From contig LRSR01012979.1 of the NCBI GenBank assembly GCA_001579985.1, positions 1-24,159 on the forward strand: 24,159 nt of DNA, given 5' to 3'. Position numbers and translations under genes: made by a program. Under the pieces are notes generated by a model, which made no database searches, had not been told where the DNA came from, and saw nothing but the letters and a program-made list of their open reading frames with translations. Below, in pieces: positions 1-9,701 of the stretch (position 1 is its first letter; the number at the start of each line of letters is the position of its first letter). Source of the DNA: Hypsibius dujardini. Its lineage: Eukaryota > Tardigrada > Eutardigrada > Parachela > Hypsibiidae.

Positions 1-2267
1 AATTTCGGAAGATGCAGGAAGAGTTTGAAGTAGACGGGCAGGGGGACGTGGTTCAACCGGCAGGAGCAGTGGAGGAAGAGGGCGACGTCGAAACTCCTGC
101 GAAAAACCAACATGTTTTGGAACTCGGAAACGGACGGCGAGGCAGGCAGGCAGGCAAGCAGGCAGGAGACAGACAGACAGGCAGGCAGGCAGACAGACAT
201 ATGAACGGATCCACAAGGACGAAAAGGAGACGCGAGACAGGCTGGCCAGACAATACAGGAAGCAACCAGTCAGACAAAAAGGGCAAACGCATGTGTAGAC
301 AATCAAACACCGAAACAGCAAGGAGGCAAACAACGAGACAGGCAGACCAAAGATACACAGGGACAATCAGAGAGCGAGCATAAGTCAGAAAAATTGACCA
401 ACTAACCCACTGGTTGCCACATAGACAACGAAACGGGAGCAGAGGAACAGACAGACAGGCACTTACACAGACAGGTACAGACAGGCAGACAGACAAAGAG
501 ACAGTCAATCATGCAGATAACCAGACAGCAGAAATACAGACAGACCAGATATATAACCAGACAGACAGTCAATCAGACAAACAGGCATATAAACAGGCAA
601 ATATACCGTCAGATAAACAGACAGACAGACATCCAGACAGACAACAAACAGGGAGCAGACAACCAACCAAGCAGACAGATAGGAGCCAGACGCTGTCATC
701 AGATTAAAAAAGGCTTTCCTTCTTACCCGTCAGTAACGATACACCATTTCGTGTTATTCGCCAGGCCCTGCTCGGTGATCCACTTGCGAAAGCGTAGCAG
801 CACTGCCGGCAACTGATCAGCCGCATCGACCGTGGCTTGTGTTATTCCAGTTAGAGCAGTGCAGAAATCGGTAAGTTTCTTCGCCCTCTGCGGCTGCACA
901 TACGAATGAAACTCCGCGACCTATTCCCAGGGAAAATTGCATGTGAGTTCGCGAATAGGGTTGCCGTAACCGTTCTGTGTGGTGGCAAGTACAATCAACG
1001 ACAAGATTGAGTACACTGAAGGGTCCGAGGTATGGGCAAAAGGGGCGGAGCAGGGGGTGGTCAGGTGGTTGATTGTTCGACTGAGTACACTGAAGGGTCC
1101 GAGGTATGGGCAAAAGAGGCGGAGCAGGGGGTGGTCAGGTGGTTGATTGGTCGATTGTTTGAAAACCACCCCCTGCCCCGCCCCTATTGCCCATTGCTCG
1201 GACCCTCCAGTGTAATCAATCTTGTCGTTGACTGTACTTACAATGGTCTGATTCTTTAAATCAATCAAGACCGCGGGAAATTCGATGATTTCCTGGTCAT
1301 ATGTCCCGGGCGGTTTGTTTTCTTCGCAAGTCGCTTCGAAATCCAGAACGATCAGGTAGTCCAGGGGCGGCGGTTCGACCGGCCGGTCTGCCCACACTTC
1401 CCGTTCCGCGATTCGGAGTCGCGTCCGAAGAATGAAGTCACTGCCACTGGAAAGAGAGAGAAAACTACAGTTTATGAGTTTCAAACCGCAACCGAATCTC
1501 CGATAAAAGACCATGCAAAACAAGAAATTATTTTCACATCAAATATAGAAAATCAACTGATCAACCAATCAACCATTCCAGGCATATTTAAGTAATTGCA
1601 AATTGATTTAAATCAAAACGTATTAAAAAATATGGAATACTTTGAATAGAAATATGCTTTAAAATATCGATTTTTAATCTTTGAAATTATTACACCGAAA
1701 AAAAGGTGCGAGTTTCGAAACGACCGCTTCCCAAAACTTATATCGGATTAGGCAAAAATAAATAAAATCAAGGCAAAAAAGCCACAATCGATCAATCAAG
1801 CGATGAGCACGTTTGAATTGCTGTATATGCTCCGTTGATTGATTGATTGATGGATTGATGGATTGATGAATTTCTCACCGGTCGCTCAGTTTCTTCTCCA
1901 CCAGCCGCTTCCGCACCTCCTCCATGTCAACCATCGTATCCTCCGGCTCAATTTCCTCCTCCGTATTCAATGCCGCTGGGACAGTCGGAGCAGGGGGAGT
2001 ACAGTTCGAGAACTCTTCCTCCTCCGTTGTCTTTCGTGGTGGTGTTAAAAAGTCGCATCCAAGTTCCTGCATAAATCCCTGCAGATTTCTCACAAATTCA
2101 TCACTTAAAAGGCTCCGTGATTCGTGGTCAGCCGGAATAGACGAAGTGTCCTCCAATTTGGCTGGAAGAAGATTCACCGTCGCTTCTGAAGAAAGATCTT
2201 CCTCCTCTTTCTTCTCTCCGAAGATAAAAGTATCCGAAAAATTGTCAGTCACCGATAATGCTGCCAT
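1..2267 (-). CDS. ERI1: ERI1-like 3'-5' exoribonuclease (SAP + DEDDh), 3' end outside window
   Basis: Four exons are modelled on the minus strand: 2267-1879, 1446-1242, 920-727 and 96-1, with GT-AG introns and matching phases; the gene continues off the left edge. The ATG at 2267 lies in CCAAGCCATGG. After an acidic N-terminus the exon 1/2 junction forms a SAP-like motif (MEEVRKRLVEKKLSDRGSDF). Exon 2 carries exonuclease motif I (LDFEATCEEN, with the catalytic Asp and Glu, then QEIIEFPAVLIDL). Exon 3 gives FHSYVQPQ, LTDFCTALTGIT and WCIVTDG; exon 4 starts GSFDVALFL, supplying the second catalytic Asp region. The last motif (His/Asp) is not in the window. Known family role: ERI1 trims 3' ends of small interfering RNA, histone mRNA and 5.8S rRNA, and SAP plus exonuclease is the ERI1 rather than the ERI2/3 arrangement. 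Intron 2 is almost wholly a foldback element and intron 3 holds a CAGA array. The family call is firm; the first exon is slightly less so. Confidence 0.88.
137..690. repeat. Degenerate (CAGA)n/(CAGG)n array in ERI1 intron 3
   Basis: An interrupted tetranucleotide array of CAGA and CAGG units fills most of the 630 bp intron 97-726. On the gene's sense strand it reads TCTG. Open frames through it are repeat translations and were not annotated. Confidence 0.9.
989..1237. mobile_element. Foldback/MITE-like element inside ERI1 intron 2
   Basis: The termini are inverted: GTACAATCAACGACAAGATT on the left and its near-perfect complement ending GTTGACTGTAC on the right. The left half is a 74 bp direct duplication (1009-1082 and 1083-1156, each beginning GAGTACACTGAAGGGTCCGA), and the right arm (about 1155-1220) is the inverse of the same unit. 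The element fills 249 of the 321 bases of the intron. No coding capacity is seen. Confidence 0.75.
1837..1868. repeat. (GATT)n microsatellite in ERI1 intron 1
   Basis: GATTGATTGATTGATGGATT-type array lying 9 bases beyond the exon 1 donor (GTGAGA at 1878 reading down) in the 432 bp intron 1447-1878. It is the only repeat in that intron. Confidence 0.9.
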
Positions 2268-2813
2268 GGCTTGGGTACAAGAATGAAATGGGAAAACCAA
2301 AAAATGGTTATGTATGATGATCGAAAAGATAACGTGCTCCAGCTAATAATCGATAAATCAATCAATCAATCGATCAATCAAGTACAGAGAAACTGGGCAA
2401 TCCATTTACTTGTTACAGGATTAATCATAACACACACAGAATGCTGGGCCCACTGAGTTCAGCCGTTTAACTCGATCAGTGCATGAAGTAATGCTTCAAG
2501 CGAGGTAAATAGCGGGACTCGATTAGCCAAGCATTCTGTGTAAATGACATCATCCAATTACAAATACAAGGGAATGTCTTAACTCCACCCTCATTGGCAT
2601 GCGTCATATATGCCACGCCCAGTCGATTACAATCAGCTGATTCGCAGATGGCATTTTCTCTTTTTTCGTGGGGGGAATTACAAGAAATTCATTTAAAAAA
2701 CTCCTGTCCTCCCACGTACTTATTTTCTTGTGTTAAATTGCCTTTTCTTCCTTAGAATTTTAAAATTAAATTTGCTGCGCAATTAGCGGGACAATTTAAT
2801 TATGTAAGTATTG

Positions 2814-2939
2814 TACTGTCGCGACCAATTGATGCTGCTTTTTAGATTCACCGTATATTATGACTGGAGTGAAGCACAGTGTGTGCAGTCATAATATACG
2901 GGTGGGTCTAAAAAGCAGCACCAACTGGTCGCGACAGTA
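2814..2939. mobile_element. TA-flanked hairpin MITE (126 bp)
   Basis: Near-perfect inverted repeat with arms of about 50 nt. The left arm begins TACTGTCGCGACCAATTG and the right arm ends CTGGTCGCGACAGTA, with a loop of about 24 nt. A TA dinucleotide at each end (2814-2815 and 2938-2939) is the Tc1/mariner-type target signature. No coding capacity. Confidence 0.75.
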
Positions 2940-2944
2940 CAGTG

Positions 2945-3093
2945 TACAGTCTTAGTCCTGAGATTCGAACGGTCACGTGAGTTTATTTCTATCGAACCGT
3001 TGGCTCGGAGCCGGCCGTTGCTAGTTTGGAGTTTGAGATAATAAAGTAGAAATGACATTTGTGACATTGTTTGAATCTCAGACTAAGACTGTA
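2945..3093. mobile_element. TA-flanked inverted-repeat MITE (149 bp)
   Basis: Terminal inverted repeats of about 25 nt: TACAGTCTTAGTCCTGAGAT on the left and its complement ending CTAAGACTGTA on the right. TA lies at both ends, and the CAGT start is typical of Tc1/mariner-derived non-autonomous elements. It starts 5 nt after the preceding hairpin and is unrelated to it in sequence. Confidence 0.65.
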
Positions 3094-3268
3094 TTTGCAT
3101 TTCGTTTTGCGACGTATGGTTTGTTGTGTTCGCGGTTAAAAGACTTTGCTCCCTTTCAAGTCGGAATAAAATTATATGGATTAAATCAACATGATTGGAT
3201 ATTTGAAAGTCGGACTGGCAAGTAATATTTAGCAGAAACAATTTTAATCTCACAGGCTCGCTCGTAAT

Positions 3269-4979
3269 ATGGCGGTGAATGGACGCTGTCTAAAAGGATC
3301 CCTTGCTGCGTTGAGGATAAGCAGCGCTTCCAATGGAATCTCTTCCGGGGAAGGTTGTCATCTCATTGGGAAGCGAATGGCTCATGCAGCAGCGAAAGAG
3401 CATGTAAGAAATCGGCGACATTATTCGCTCTGGTTTCCATATTGATCAGCTCATCGCTTTGGGGCATTGATTGATTGATTGATAAGAAGCATGCATTCGG
3501 GTTCAATTGTTTACGTAATCGGTCGATTGGTTGATTGATTGATAAATAATAATTCTCCGCTGTGGTGAATGATTCTCTCCTTGGAATATTGTTTAAATAA
3601 TGTATTTGAATTTAAATAAAATAGATAAATATGAATCCACTGGCCAATTTTATTTAAATAAAACTTTTCTTATTTAAAAGAAAAAAGAAAATTTCGAAAA
3701 GCCGTTTTGAGCATGTTTAATTTTTTTTAAGTGTGTTTAAGCCACACCAGTTAATTGTTGACTAATTTACGGTTGACATTACTGCACTCTGATTTAAGGC
3801 TTCCCACAAGCCAAGAAGCACCCCGCTTCTCGACCTCCACGTTGCACATAACGCCAAACTAGTCGAATTCGCCGGCTGGCAGATGCCCATGACGTACGCT
3901 GACCAGTCCATCACCGAGTCGCATCTCCACACCCGGAAGCACGTCTCCATCTTTGACGTTTCCCACATGTACAGTATGAGTAGTCTGTATTTCGGCTCAC
4001 CCTCCACTTGCTCCATAAATCGGCCCACTCCTTCTCCTTGACAACAGCTGCTTGATTGTTTGATTTACAAAAGTGCTATAGCATACTAGAATATAGTACA
4101 TCCAATCAAACAATCAAGCACCTGCCTTGAAAGAGAAACCCATAAGTGAACCGATTTACGGACCAACTGGAGGGTGAGCCGAAATACAGACAGCCTCGAG
4201 CGTATTACGTTTTGACAACAACATCTGGAAGAAGTTATTTTAAACGTATTTCGCAGGCAGCAGATGATTATATCCGGCAACGATCGATTCGCCTTCTGGG
4301 AATCTGTCTGCGTCTCGGACGTCCCCGAGCACGTGGAAAACTCCGGCGCCTTGAGCTTGCTGACCAACGAAAATGGCGGCATCATCGACGACACCGTGTG
4401 GATGAACACCAATCGGGGATATCTTTACGTGGTGGTTAACGCGGGATGCGCTGCCAAAGACATGGACCATCTTTCGGCTAAAATGAGGGAATTTCAGAAA
4501 AAAGGAAAAGCGGTTAATATCGCGTTTGTTTCCGCACAAGAACGGGCACTCTTAGCCGTTCAAGGTGAGTTCAAGTTGTCCTTCTAGCTTGCTGGAACCG
4601 AATTGATTAAGGGTTTGTTATAGGGCCGGAGATGGCGCGAGTGTTGCAAGCCGGTCTTCACGACTCCCTGGACAAGTTGCTCTTCATGCATACAACGCTG
4701 ACGACTTTGTTCAACTTCAAGTGTCGCATCACGCGGTGTGGTTACACGGGCGAGGACGGAGTAGAAGTGAGCTTCAAACTCGCTTTGGATGTGTCACTGG
4801 TGCAAGGCAGACAGATGGACGAACAGTCAGAGAGGCAGGCAGACAAGGCCAGAAATGGCAGATAGACATGAGTATAGTTTGAGACTGCAAGGACAGAGAC
4901 AACTGAGGCAGTCACACTAATGGGCACATGAACAGACAGATAGGATCAGACATGGAGACAGGCAAACAGACAGATAGGC

Positions 4980-5021
<42 letters not shown>

Positions 5022-5901
5022 CCAGATGGGCAGGCAGACAGGCAGACAGACAGACAGACAGACAGGCAACCCGATGGGCAGGCAGACAGACAGACAACCC
5101 GCTTGGCATGCAGGCAAACAAACAGGCACAAAAACAAAGGACCAGTCTTCATTTGATACTGGACATATGTCTCACAAAGAAGTATCGTGAAATCGTTTCT
5201 GCAAATTAAGTCGTTTTTTATTTGCTTCTTTTAGATATCATGCTTGGCAAAAGATGCAATTCCGCTCTGCGAGACTCTTTTAGCTTCCACCAACGGAAGT
5301 GTAAAGTTGGCGGGTCTGGGCGCCCGGGATACGCTCCGTCTGGAAGCCGGTCTGTGCCTCTACGGAAACGACATCGACGAGAAGATCAGCCCAGTTGAGG
5401 CAGGCCTTACTTGGACCATTGGTACATTAATGCTGCTAAACATCCGACAGTTCATTTTCCCATTAAACCATCGCTCGTTCTTTTCATTCAGGCAAGAGAC
5501 GCCGTGCTGAAGGTGGATTTCCCGGAGCGCCTTCCATTCTCGAGCAGATCAAGAAGGGTGTCTCGAAGAAGCGAGTTGGGATCATCTCAAGCGGCGCTCC
5601 TGCACGACGTACGTGTGGACAATGTCTTCGCTTCTTTCCAGGTCTATGCACTCTTTATTATCATTCTACAGATGATTATCCGGTTTCCGACACTAACGGC
5701 AAGCAAATCGGCGTAGTGACCAGCGGCTGCCCGTCTCCGTCCTTGGGGAAGAATATCAGTATGGCGTATGTCGCGACGGCGCATTCCAAAATCGGCTCAA
5801 AACTCCACATCAAAGTTCGCAACCAGAATGTTGCGGGGGAAGTGGTCAAAATGCCGTTTGTCCCTTCCAATTACCACCACGGAAGAGCAAAGGCAACATA
5901 A
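3269..5901 (+). CDS. AMT: Aminomethyltransferase, glycine cleavage system T protein
   Basis: Seven exons: 3269-3403, 3799-3968, 4257-4564, 4624-4766, 5235-5421, 5492-5608 and 5672-5901. All phases match and the product is 429 aa, close to the usual ~400. The first 45 residues are Arg/Ser/Ala-containing, consistent with a mitochondrial targeting peptide. Diagnostic blocks: [16 protein letters not shown] (about 67-82), [39 protein letters not shown] (about 242-252), [18 protein letters not shown] (about 283-300), WTIGKRRR and the C-terminal [18 protein letters not shown] and KMPFVPSNY. Known role: with P, H and L proteins in the mitochondrial matrix it moves the aminomethyl carbon from H-protein to tetrahydrofolate, releasing ammonia. 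Three introns are minimal (59, 63 and 70 bp). Three are expanded by GATT, foldback or CAGA repeats. The exon 2 acceptor at 3798 is the least certain border; an in-frame alternative lies 12 nt downstream. Confidence 0.95.
3467..3545. repeat. (GATT)n patches in AMT intron 1
   Basis: Two short GATTGATTGATT-type tracts, 3467-3483 and about 3524-3543, in the 395 bp intron 3404-3798. The rest of the intron is A+T-rich and otherwise featureless. Confidence 0.85.
3985..4189. mobile_element. Foldback element in AMT intron 2
   Basis: Inverted repeat with arms 3985-4025 and about 4150-4189. CTGTATTTCGGCTCACCCTC pairs with its exact complement ending GAAATACAG. An inner pair GCTTGATTGTTTGAT and ATCAAACAATCAAGC also matches. 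It occupies 205 of the 288 intron bases. No coding capacity. Confidence 0.75.
4807..5119. repeat. (CAGA)n array in AMT intron 4
   Basis: CAGA/CAGG tetranucleotide array, with the purest stretch at about 4974-5020, in the 468 bp intron 4767-5234. A GGCAGGCAGACAGACAGAC-type segment recurs with CAACCCGMTGGGC-like interruptions. Confidence 0.9.
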
Positions 5902-6089
5902 GAAAAACCTGCTCCGATTCACACTCGACCGACACCGGAATTTTATTAATCTCACAATCGCTGCTTGATGTTTTTTTTTAATATGCAATTCCATTTTTCG
6001 CTGAAACCTGCTCAGCACGCTTGCTCATTCTCGGCATTTTAACCAGAAAAAATTAACATGTTTTCATTTTACACTGCTTTTAACTAACA

Positions 6090-6095
6090 AATAAA
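6090..6095 (+). terminator. Candidate AMT polyadenylation signal AATAAA
   Basis: The first AATAAA downstream of the AMT stop codon, 189 nt beyond it, just before the foldback element. The hexamer is seen directly; its use is inferred. Confidence 0.5.
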
Positions 6096-6126
6096 AACGT
6101 CTTACTTGGGCAAGAACGGAAGGACT

Positions 6127-6551
6127 ATTTTGTGGTATGGCCCGGCGCTTGATTGATTGATTCATCAGCAACGTTTCCGAAGTCTCAATTGTTTTTATCC
6201 CAACCACTATAAAACGTTTGATTCCAAGATTTTTGACACTCGTTCACTCCAAACTCGATTTGGAATCGATTGACATCAGCAGAATTGTATTTGGATGCCA
6301 GGGGGCGGAGCTATGGGAAATTTCTGCCATGTCACTCGGAAGCCTAGATTGAAACTAGCCCATAGCTCCGCCCCCTGACATCCAAATACAATTCTACTGA
6401 TGTCAATCGATTCCAAATCGAATTTGGAGTGAACGAGTGCCAAACTTATGGAATCAAACGTTTTATAGTGGTTGGGATAAAAACAATTGAGACTTCGGAA
6501 ACGTAGCTGATCAATCAATCAATCAATCAAGCGCCGGGCCAAACCACAAAG
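6127..6551. mobile_element. Long foldback (hairpin) element, family A, copy 1
   Basis: Almost the whole 425 bp is one imperfect hairpin. The left arm from about 6127 (TTGTGGTATGGCCCGGCGCT, then GATT repeats) pairs with the right arm ending in CCGGGCCAAACCACAAAG at 6551. The core is a TAGCTCCGCCCCCTG motif and its complement around a ~40 nt centre. A second copy is at 16644-17090. Outer borders are uncertain, because shared flanks (CAAGAACGGA on the left, GCGGGAATTTTATT on the right) extend further. No open reading frame. Confidence 0.85.
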
Positions 6552-6880
6552 TGATGCGGGAATTTTATTTCTTCCTTATTTTTTTCTGAAACCGCGGATG
6601 TGATTTCCAGCTCGAGACCAAAATGTGAAATTATGATATATGGACAGATATTTATGAAAAAAACCCATTCCCATCGGGGGGGGGGGGAAATCTCCGTTTT
6701 TGCCCTAGTTAATTTAACAACTGCACGCTAAAAACACCAACAACCAAACTCGCTGTCAGATTCCGTCGCAAAGCAATAATACAGATCAACAGCTTTTCGA
6801 GACCTTTGAGAAAACGACTCGCAGTAGTAGTGCTCAACCCAAATATATTTTTTGAACACTGGGCCGCTTCATGATCCAGG

Positions 6881-7213
6881 TTACCTTTTGAAATGAGTCC
6901 AGTTTTGGAGGTCTTTTTTACCAGGCACCACCGTTCTCTGTTTTGATGGTTCTTCTGTCAAGGCAGAATCTCGCGAAGAAGTTATCAGCTTTTCTGCACC
7001 AGGAAAGCAGAACGGTACAACATTTACCCAGCGAAAAAGCAACAAATACCACACGCAGACTGACAACGACATAGCCAGACAGACAAAAACACAGAAAAAC
7101 AGACAGACAGACAAACAAACAGACAGACAGACAGACAGACAAATAAATAGAGAGACAGACAGACAGGCAGGCAGGCAGACAGGCAGACAGACAGACAGAC
7201 AGACAGGCAGAGC

Positions 7214-7250
<37 letters not shown>

Positions 7251-8560
7251 GGCACAGGCATGCAGGCAGATGAACAAATAGCGCACCTCCCGTGATGACT
7301 TCATTTTCGGTAGCGATGATCACCTCGTCCGAATCTTTTGCGAAGTATGCGCGTTTCACGGTCTTCTTAGGGCTTGGAGCTGAGTTCGGTGGACCTACCG
7401 ATGACATCCAGTCAGAGTGAATCTTATGGTGACTCGTCAAACTAGAGAGGTTACCAGTGCCCAAGATCTTACCGAGCTCTTCGATTGCACTTCGGATTAA
7501 CGGCATGGCTGCGCGTCCGACATAAATACACAGCAAAGCAAGGAGCCCGACCAGGGTTCCAGTTCGACCGACAAATTTCAGGTACCGCCAGAACCACCGG
7601 AAAATATTGAACGCCATCCGCACGACCGGAATCCTCATCAACATCCGCCAGGTGGATGCCCCAAAGTTCGCGACGTACCTTCCGCCATTAAGGCACCCAC
7701 GAACAGTAATCAAGAACGTCTCAAATGTTCCGATCATCTCCAGGACGTAGTGCAAGGGGCGGTCCGTTCCAGGTCGGTGAGCGAGCGAGCAATGGAAAAA
7801 CTGATAAACGGATACATCAATCAATCAATCAATGCTATGAGTCAAAGATTGATTGATGTAGCGATCTCGATTTTCAACTAACGTAAAAATCTGACCCAAC
7901 CGAATAATTTTTTCACATTTTTTTTGCAAATTCGGTAATAATAGAACCTTGTTTTTTAAGGATGACGCAGGGTACAAACAATCAACTTTTAACGGAAAAC
8001 AACCAACAAACTGATCAATCAACCAACCACGCGCATTTATTTACATCAACTCAATCAATCAATCGCTGTTGCGTCCAATTCATCAATCAATGGAGTAAAT
8101 TCACACACCCAACTGTCATTGAAAACATTTGCATTTTTTTACACTCTTTCCTTACCCCGCTCAAGCCGATTTGCCGCATCCATGACTCAAAACCTGCAAT
8201 GGAATTCCACAAAAAATTCACCGACCGAGGTAGGGGCGGTAATGTTTCGACGCGTGGCTGAAAACGGTCTGCGAAAAGTGTCGCGGACGTTTTCCAGAAG
8301 AAATCCCTCTCCAATTCCAATGTCGCAGTGCGATGTTTGTTCGTCTTTCCCGACGCCTTTGCCCGTGAAGAGGGTGGTGCATTGCGGTGCCATTCATTCC
8401 ATGTGCCTCGATCTGTATCTTCGGAAAATACGTCAGATTGCTGCTGAGAACGACCAGACGGAAAATAAGAAGACACTTTTGGCATAACGGATTCATTGAC
8501 GCTTGCTCCGGCGATTAGTATAAGTTCATTCGCTAGAGTGGACGATTCACCAGCATCCAT
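6881..8560 (-). CDS. Putative PEX13-like peroxisomal membrane protein
   Basis: Three exons are modelled: 8560-8156, 7800-7287 and 6993-6881 (343 aa), with GT-AG borders and matching phases 0 and 1. Residues 1-135 are low-complexity with no recognised domain. Residues ~150-210 (LEMIGTFETFLITVRG, ANFG, FNIFRWFWRYLKF) follow the helix pattern of PEX13, including T-F and FG spacing and the RW pair. A membrane segment follows at ~216-235 (TGTLVGLLALLCIYVG, then PLI). Residues ~284-305 (RAYFAKDSDEVIIATENEVI) resemble the first strands of the PEX13 SH3 domain, but exon 3 does not supply a recognisable second half. Known role of PEX13: docking of PEX5 import receptors at the peroxisome membrane. The match is by remembered pattern only. 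Exon 1 also overlaps an opposite-strand open frame with CDVC and HCGAIHSMC cysteines, so exons 1 and 3 are weak. Confidence 0.42.
7067..7260. repeat. (CAGA)n array in PEX13-like intron 2
   Basis: A CAGA/CAGG array fills most of the 293 bp intron 6994-7286. Reading through it on the minus strand gives only Cys-Leu-Ser-Val repeats. Confidence 0.9.
7812..7861. repeat. Short hairpin built from (AATC)n and (GATT)n
   Basis: TACATCAATCAATC and GATTGATTGATGTA are exact complements separated by about 20 nt. The hairpin lies in the 355 bp intron 7801-8155 of the PEX13-like gene; a further AATC patch lies at about 8049-8064. Confidence 0.75.
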
Positions 8561-9424
8561 AGCTGCTGAATTGAAGAGCAAAACTGTTAGCGAAGAAAAA
8601 AAACAAACATTGTCAGTCAAATTGACTCGGTTGCTTAATCAAATCAATCAATCAATGCACCGCTTACTCCTTTGATGCTTTACGCTTGCGTAGCCGTTCT
8701 GAAACGTAGCAACGTACGGCGCACTGTACGAGTTACGTACGAACGCGGCAACCAAAATGAATCAAAACCATTCAAAGGTGCCTTGAGTGGGTTAATTTCC
8801 TCAACCAATCATCAAACCCTCCCTATTGACGCAAACAAAATTTCAACCTGATCGCAATTGCCGTTTCTTTGCTCTACGAAATCGCAAAGGAGCTGTTTTT
8901 CCGGGATTGTGGAGATACCAAGACGCAGTAACGAATCCCCGATCAATCGGTCAATCAATCTATTGTTTGACCGAAGGTGCGTACGTACGTAAGTTGCGTA
9001 CGTACCCCGCTGTCCAACCACCTTACAGTACGTTATGTACCGGTAACCAATCAAATCTGTCGCATGCAATCAACATCTCCTCGCCGGACTTAATGCTCAA
9101 AATCCCATTTGGCGTATTCTCCTACAACGCAATTTCTCCGTGTTCTCTATCACTTTCGTTTTCTGTTTTTTTTTTCGCTCTCGGCATTCTCCCCCTGACT
9201 TGGGTATTGGATAAGCGGGGCTGGAAAAACAAACAACTTTGTATGGAGTTGGAACCGGCTTTCTCGTTGGGAAAATATCCGAAGTGGAAGGTGTGGTTCG
9301 AGGTTTTACAATTTACGGCGAAGTAGGGTTCCTTTTGCCTAGTTCATTCACAACTTACCAAGTTTACTGCATTGTAAATTTTTTTCTCCGAAATATCTAT
9401 CTATCAGCTTGACGTATCTCCCAG
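8561..9424. other. Divergent spacer between PEX13-like gene and CREBL2
   Basis: This 864 bp region should contain the promoters of both genes and possibly the missing 5' exon of CREBL2, which I could not identify. It has an AATC patch (8640-8656), two TACG-rich, partly self-complementary blocks (about 8700-8755 and 8975-9045) and an open frame on the plus strand ending at 9326. That frame has a hydrophobic stretch followed by LDKRGWKNKQLCMELE and no family I recognise. A strong donor-like ACGTAAGTTG lies near 8987. Confidence 0.4.
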
Positions 9425-9552
9425 TTTTGTGTTCGACGGAAGGAGATGGAACGAAATCGTCAATCTGCACGAGAGGTCTGTCTGTCTGTCTGTCTGTCAG
9501 TCAGTCAGTCTGTCTGTTTGTCTGTCTGTTTGTCTGTTTGTCTGTTTGTCCA

Positions 9553-9600
<48 letters not shown>

Positions 9601-9643
9601 TCTATCTGGCTGTCAGTCAGTCAGTCAGTCAGTCAGTCAGTCA

Positions 9644-9701
<58 letters not shown>

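Larger units (their letters stand above)
2268..3268. promoter_or_regulatory. Shared 5' spacer between divergent ERI1 and AMT
   Basis: About 1.0 kb separates the two start codons, so both promoters must lie here unless transcripts start further away. It contains a short (AATC)n array at about 2355-2380, the two TA-flanked inverted repeats at 2814-2939 and 2945-3093, and a TTTTAATCTCACAG acceptor-like tract ending at 3255. I see no coding exon and no convincing core-promoter motif. Confidence 0.5.
5902..6880. other. Convergent spacer between AMT and the PEX13-like gene
   Basis: A tail-to-tail intergenic region of about 1 kb. It holds the AMT polyadenylation signal candidate, the foldback element at 6127-6551 and an 11-base G run near 6677. 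No coding exon is recognised. Confidence 0.6.

Noticed and set aside
53-508. Long Cys-Leu-Ser-Val-rich open frames on the minus strand, and similar frames at 4912-5152, 6881-7304, 9409-9802, 14207-14914, 20658-20918, 22482-22724 and 23210-23498
   Set aside because: They are translations of TCTG/CAGA arrays. A tetranucleotide array is open in several frames at once and encodes the same short peptide repeat. They lie in introns of well-supported genes.
2955-2985. GTTCGAATC-like tRNA B-box on the minus strand; a similar GGTTCGAGTT near 11865-11880
   Set aside because: No matching T-stem, A-box or cloverleaf. The first lies in a MITE arm and the second inside the 11686-12044 element.
8119-8487. 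Plus-strand open frame with CDVC and HCGAIHSMC, reminiscent of a VPS18-type RING
   Set aside because: The zinc-ligand spacing is incomplete, no flanking exon continues it, and it lies opposite a minus-strand exon with a good donor and phase. It is kept only as an alternative in the PEX13-like entry.
9063-9326. Plus-strand open frame with a hydrophobic stretch and KRGWKNKQL, tempting as the missing CREBL2 N-terminus
   Set aside because: The KRG match is short, the frame ends in a stop well before the bZIP exon, and there is no donor after the matching segment.
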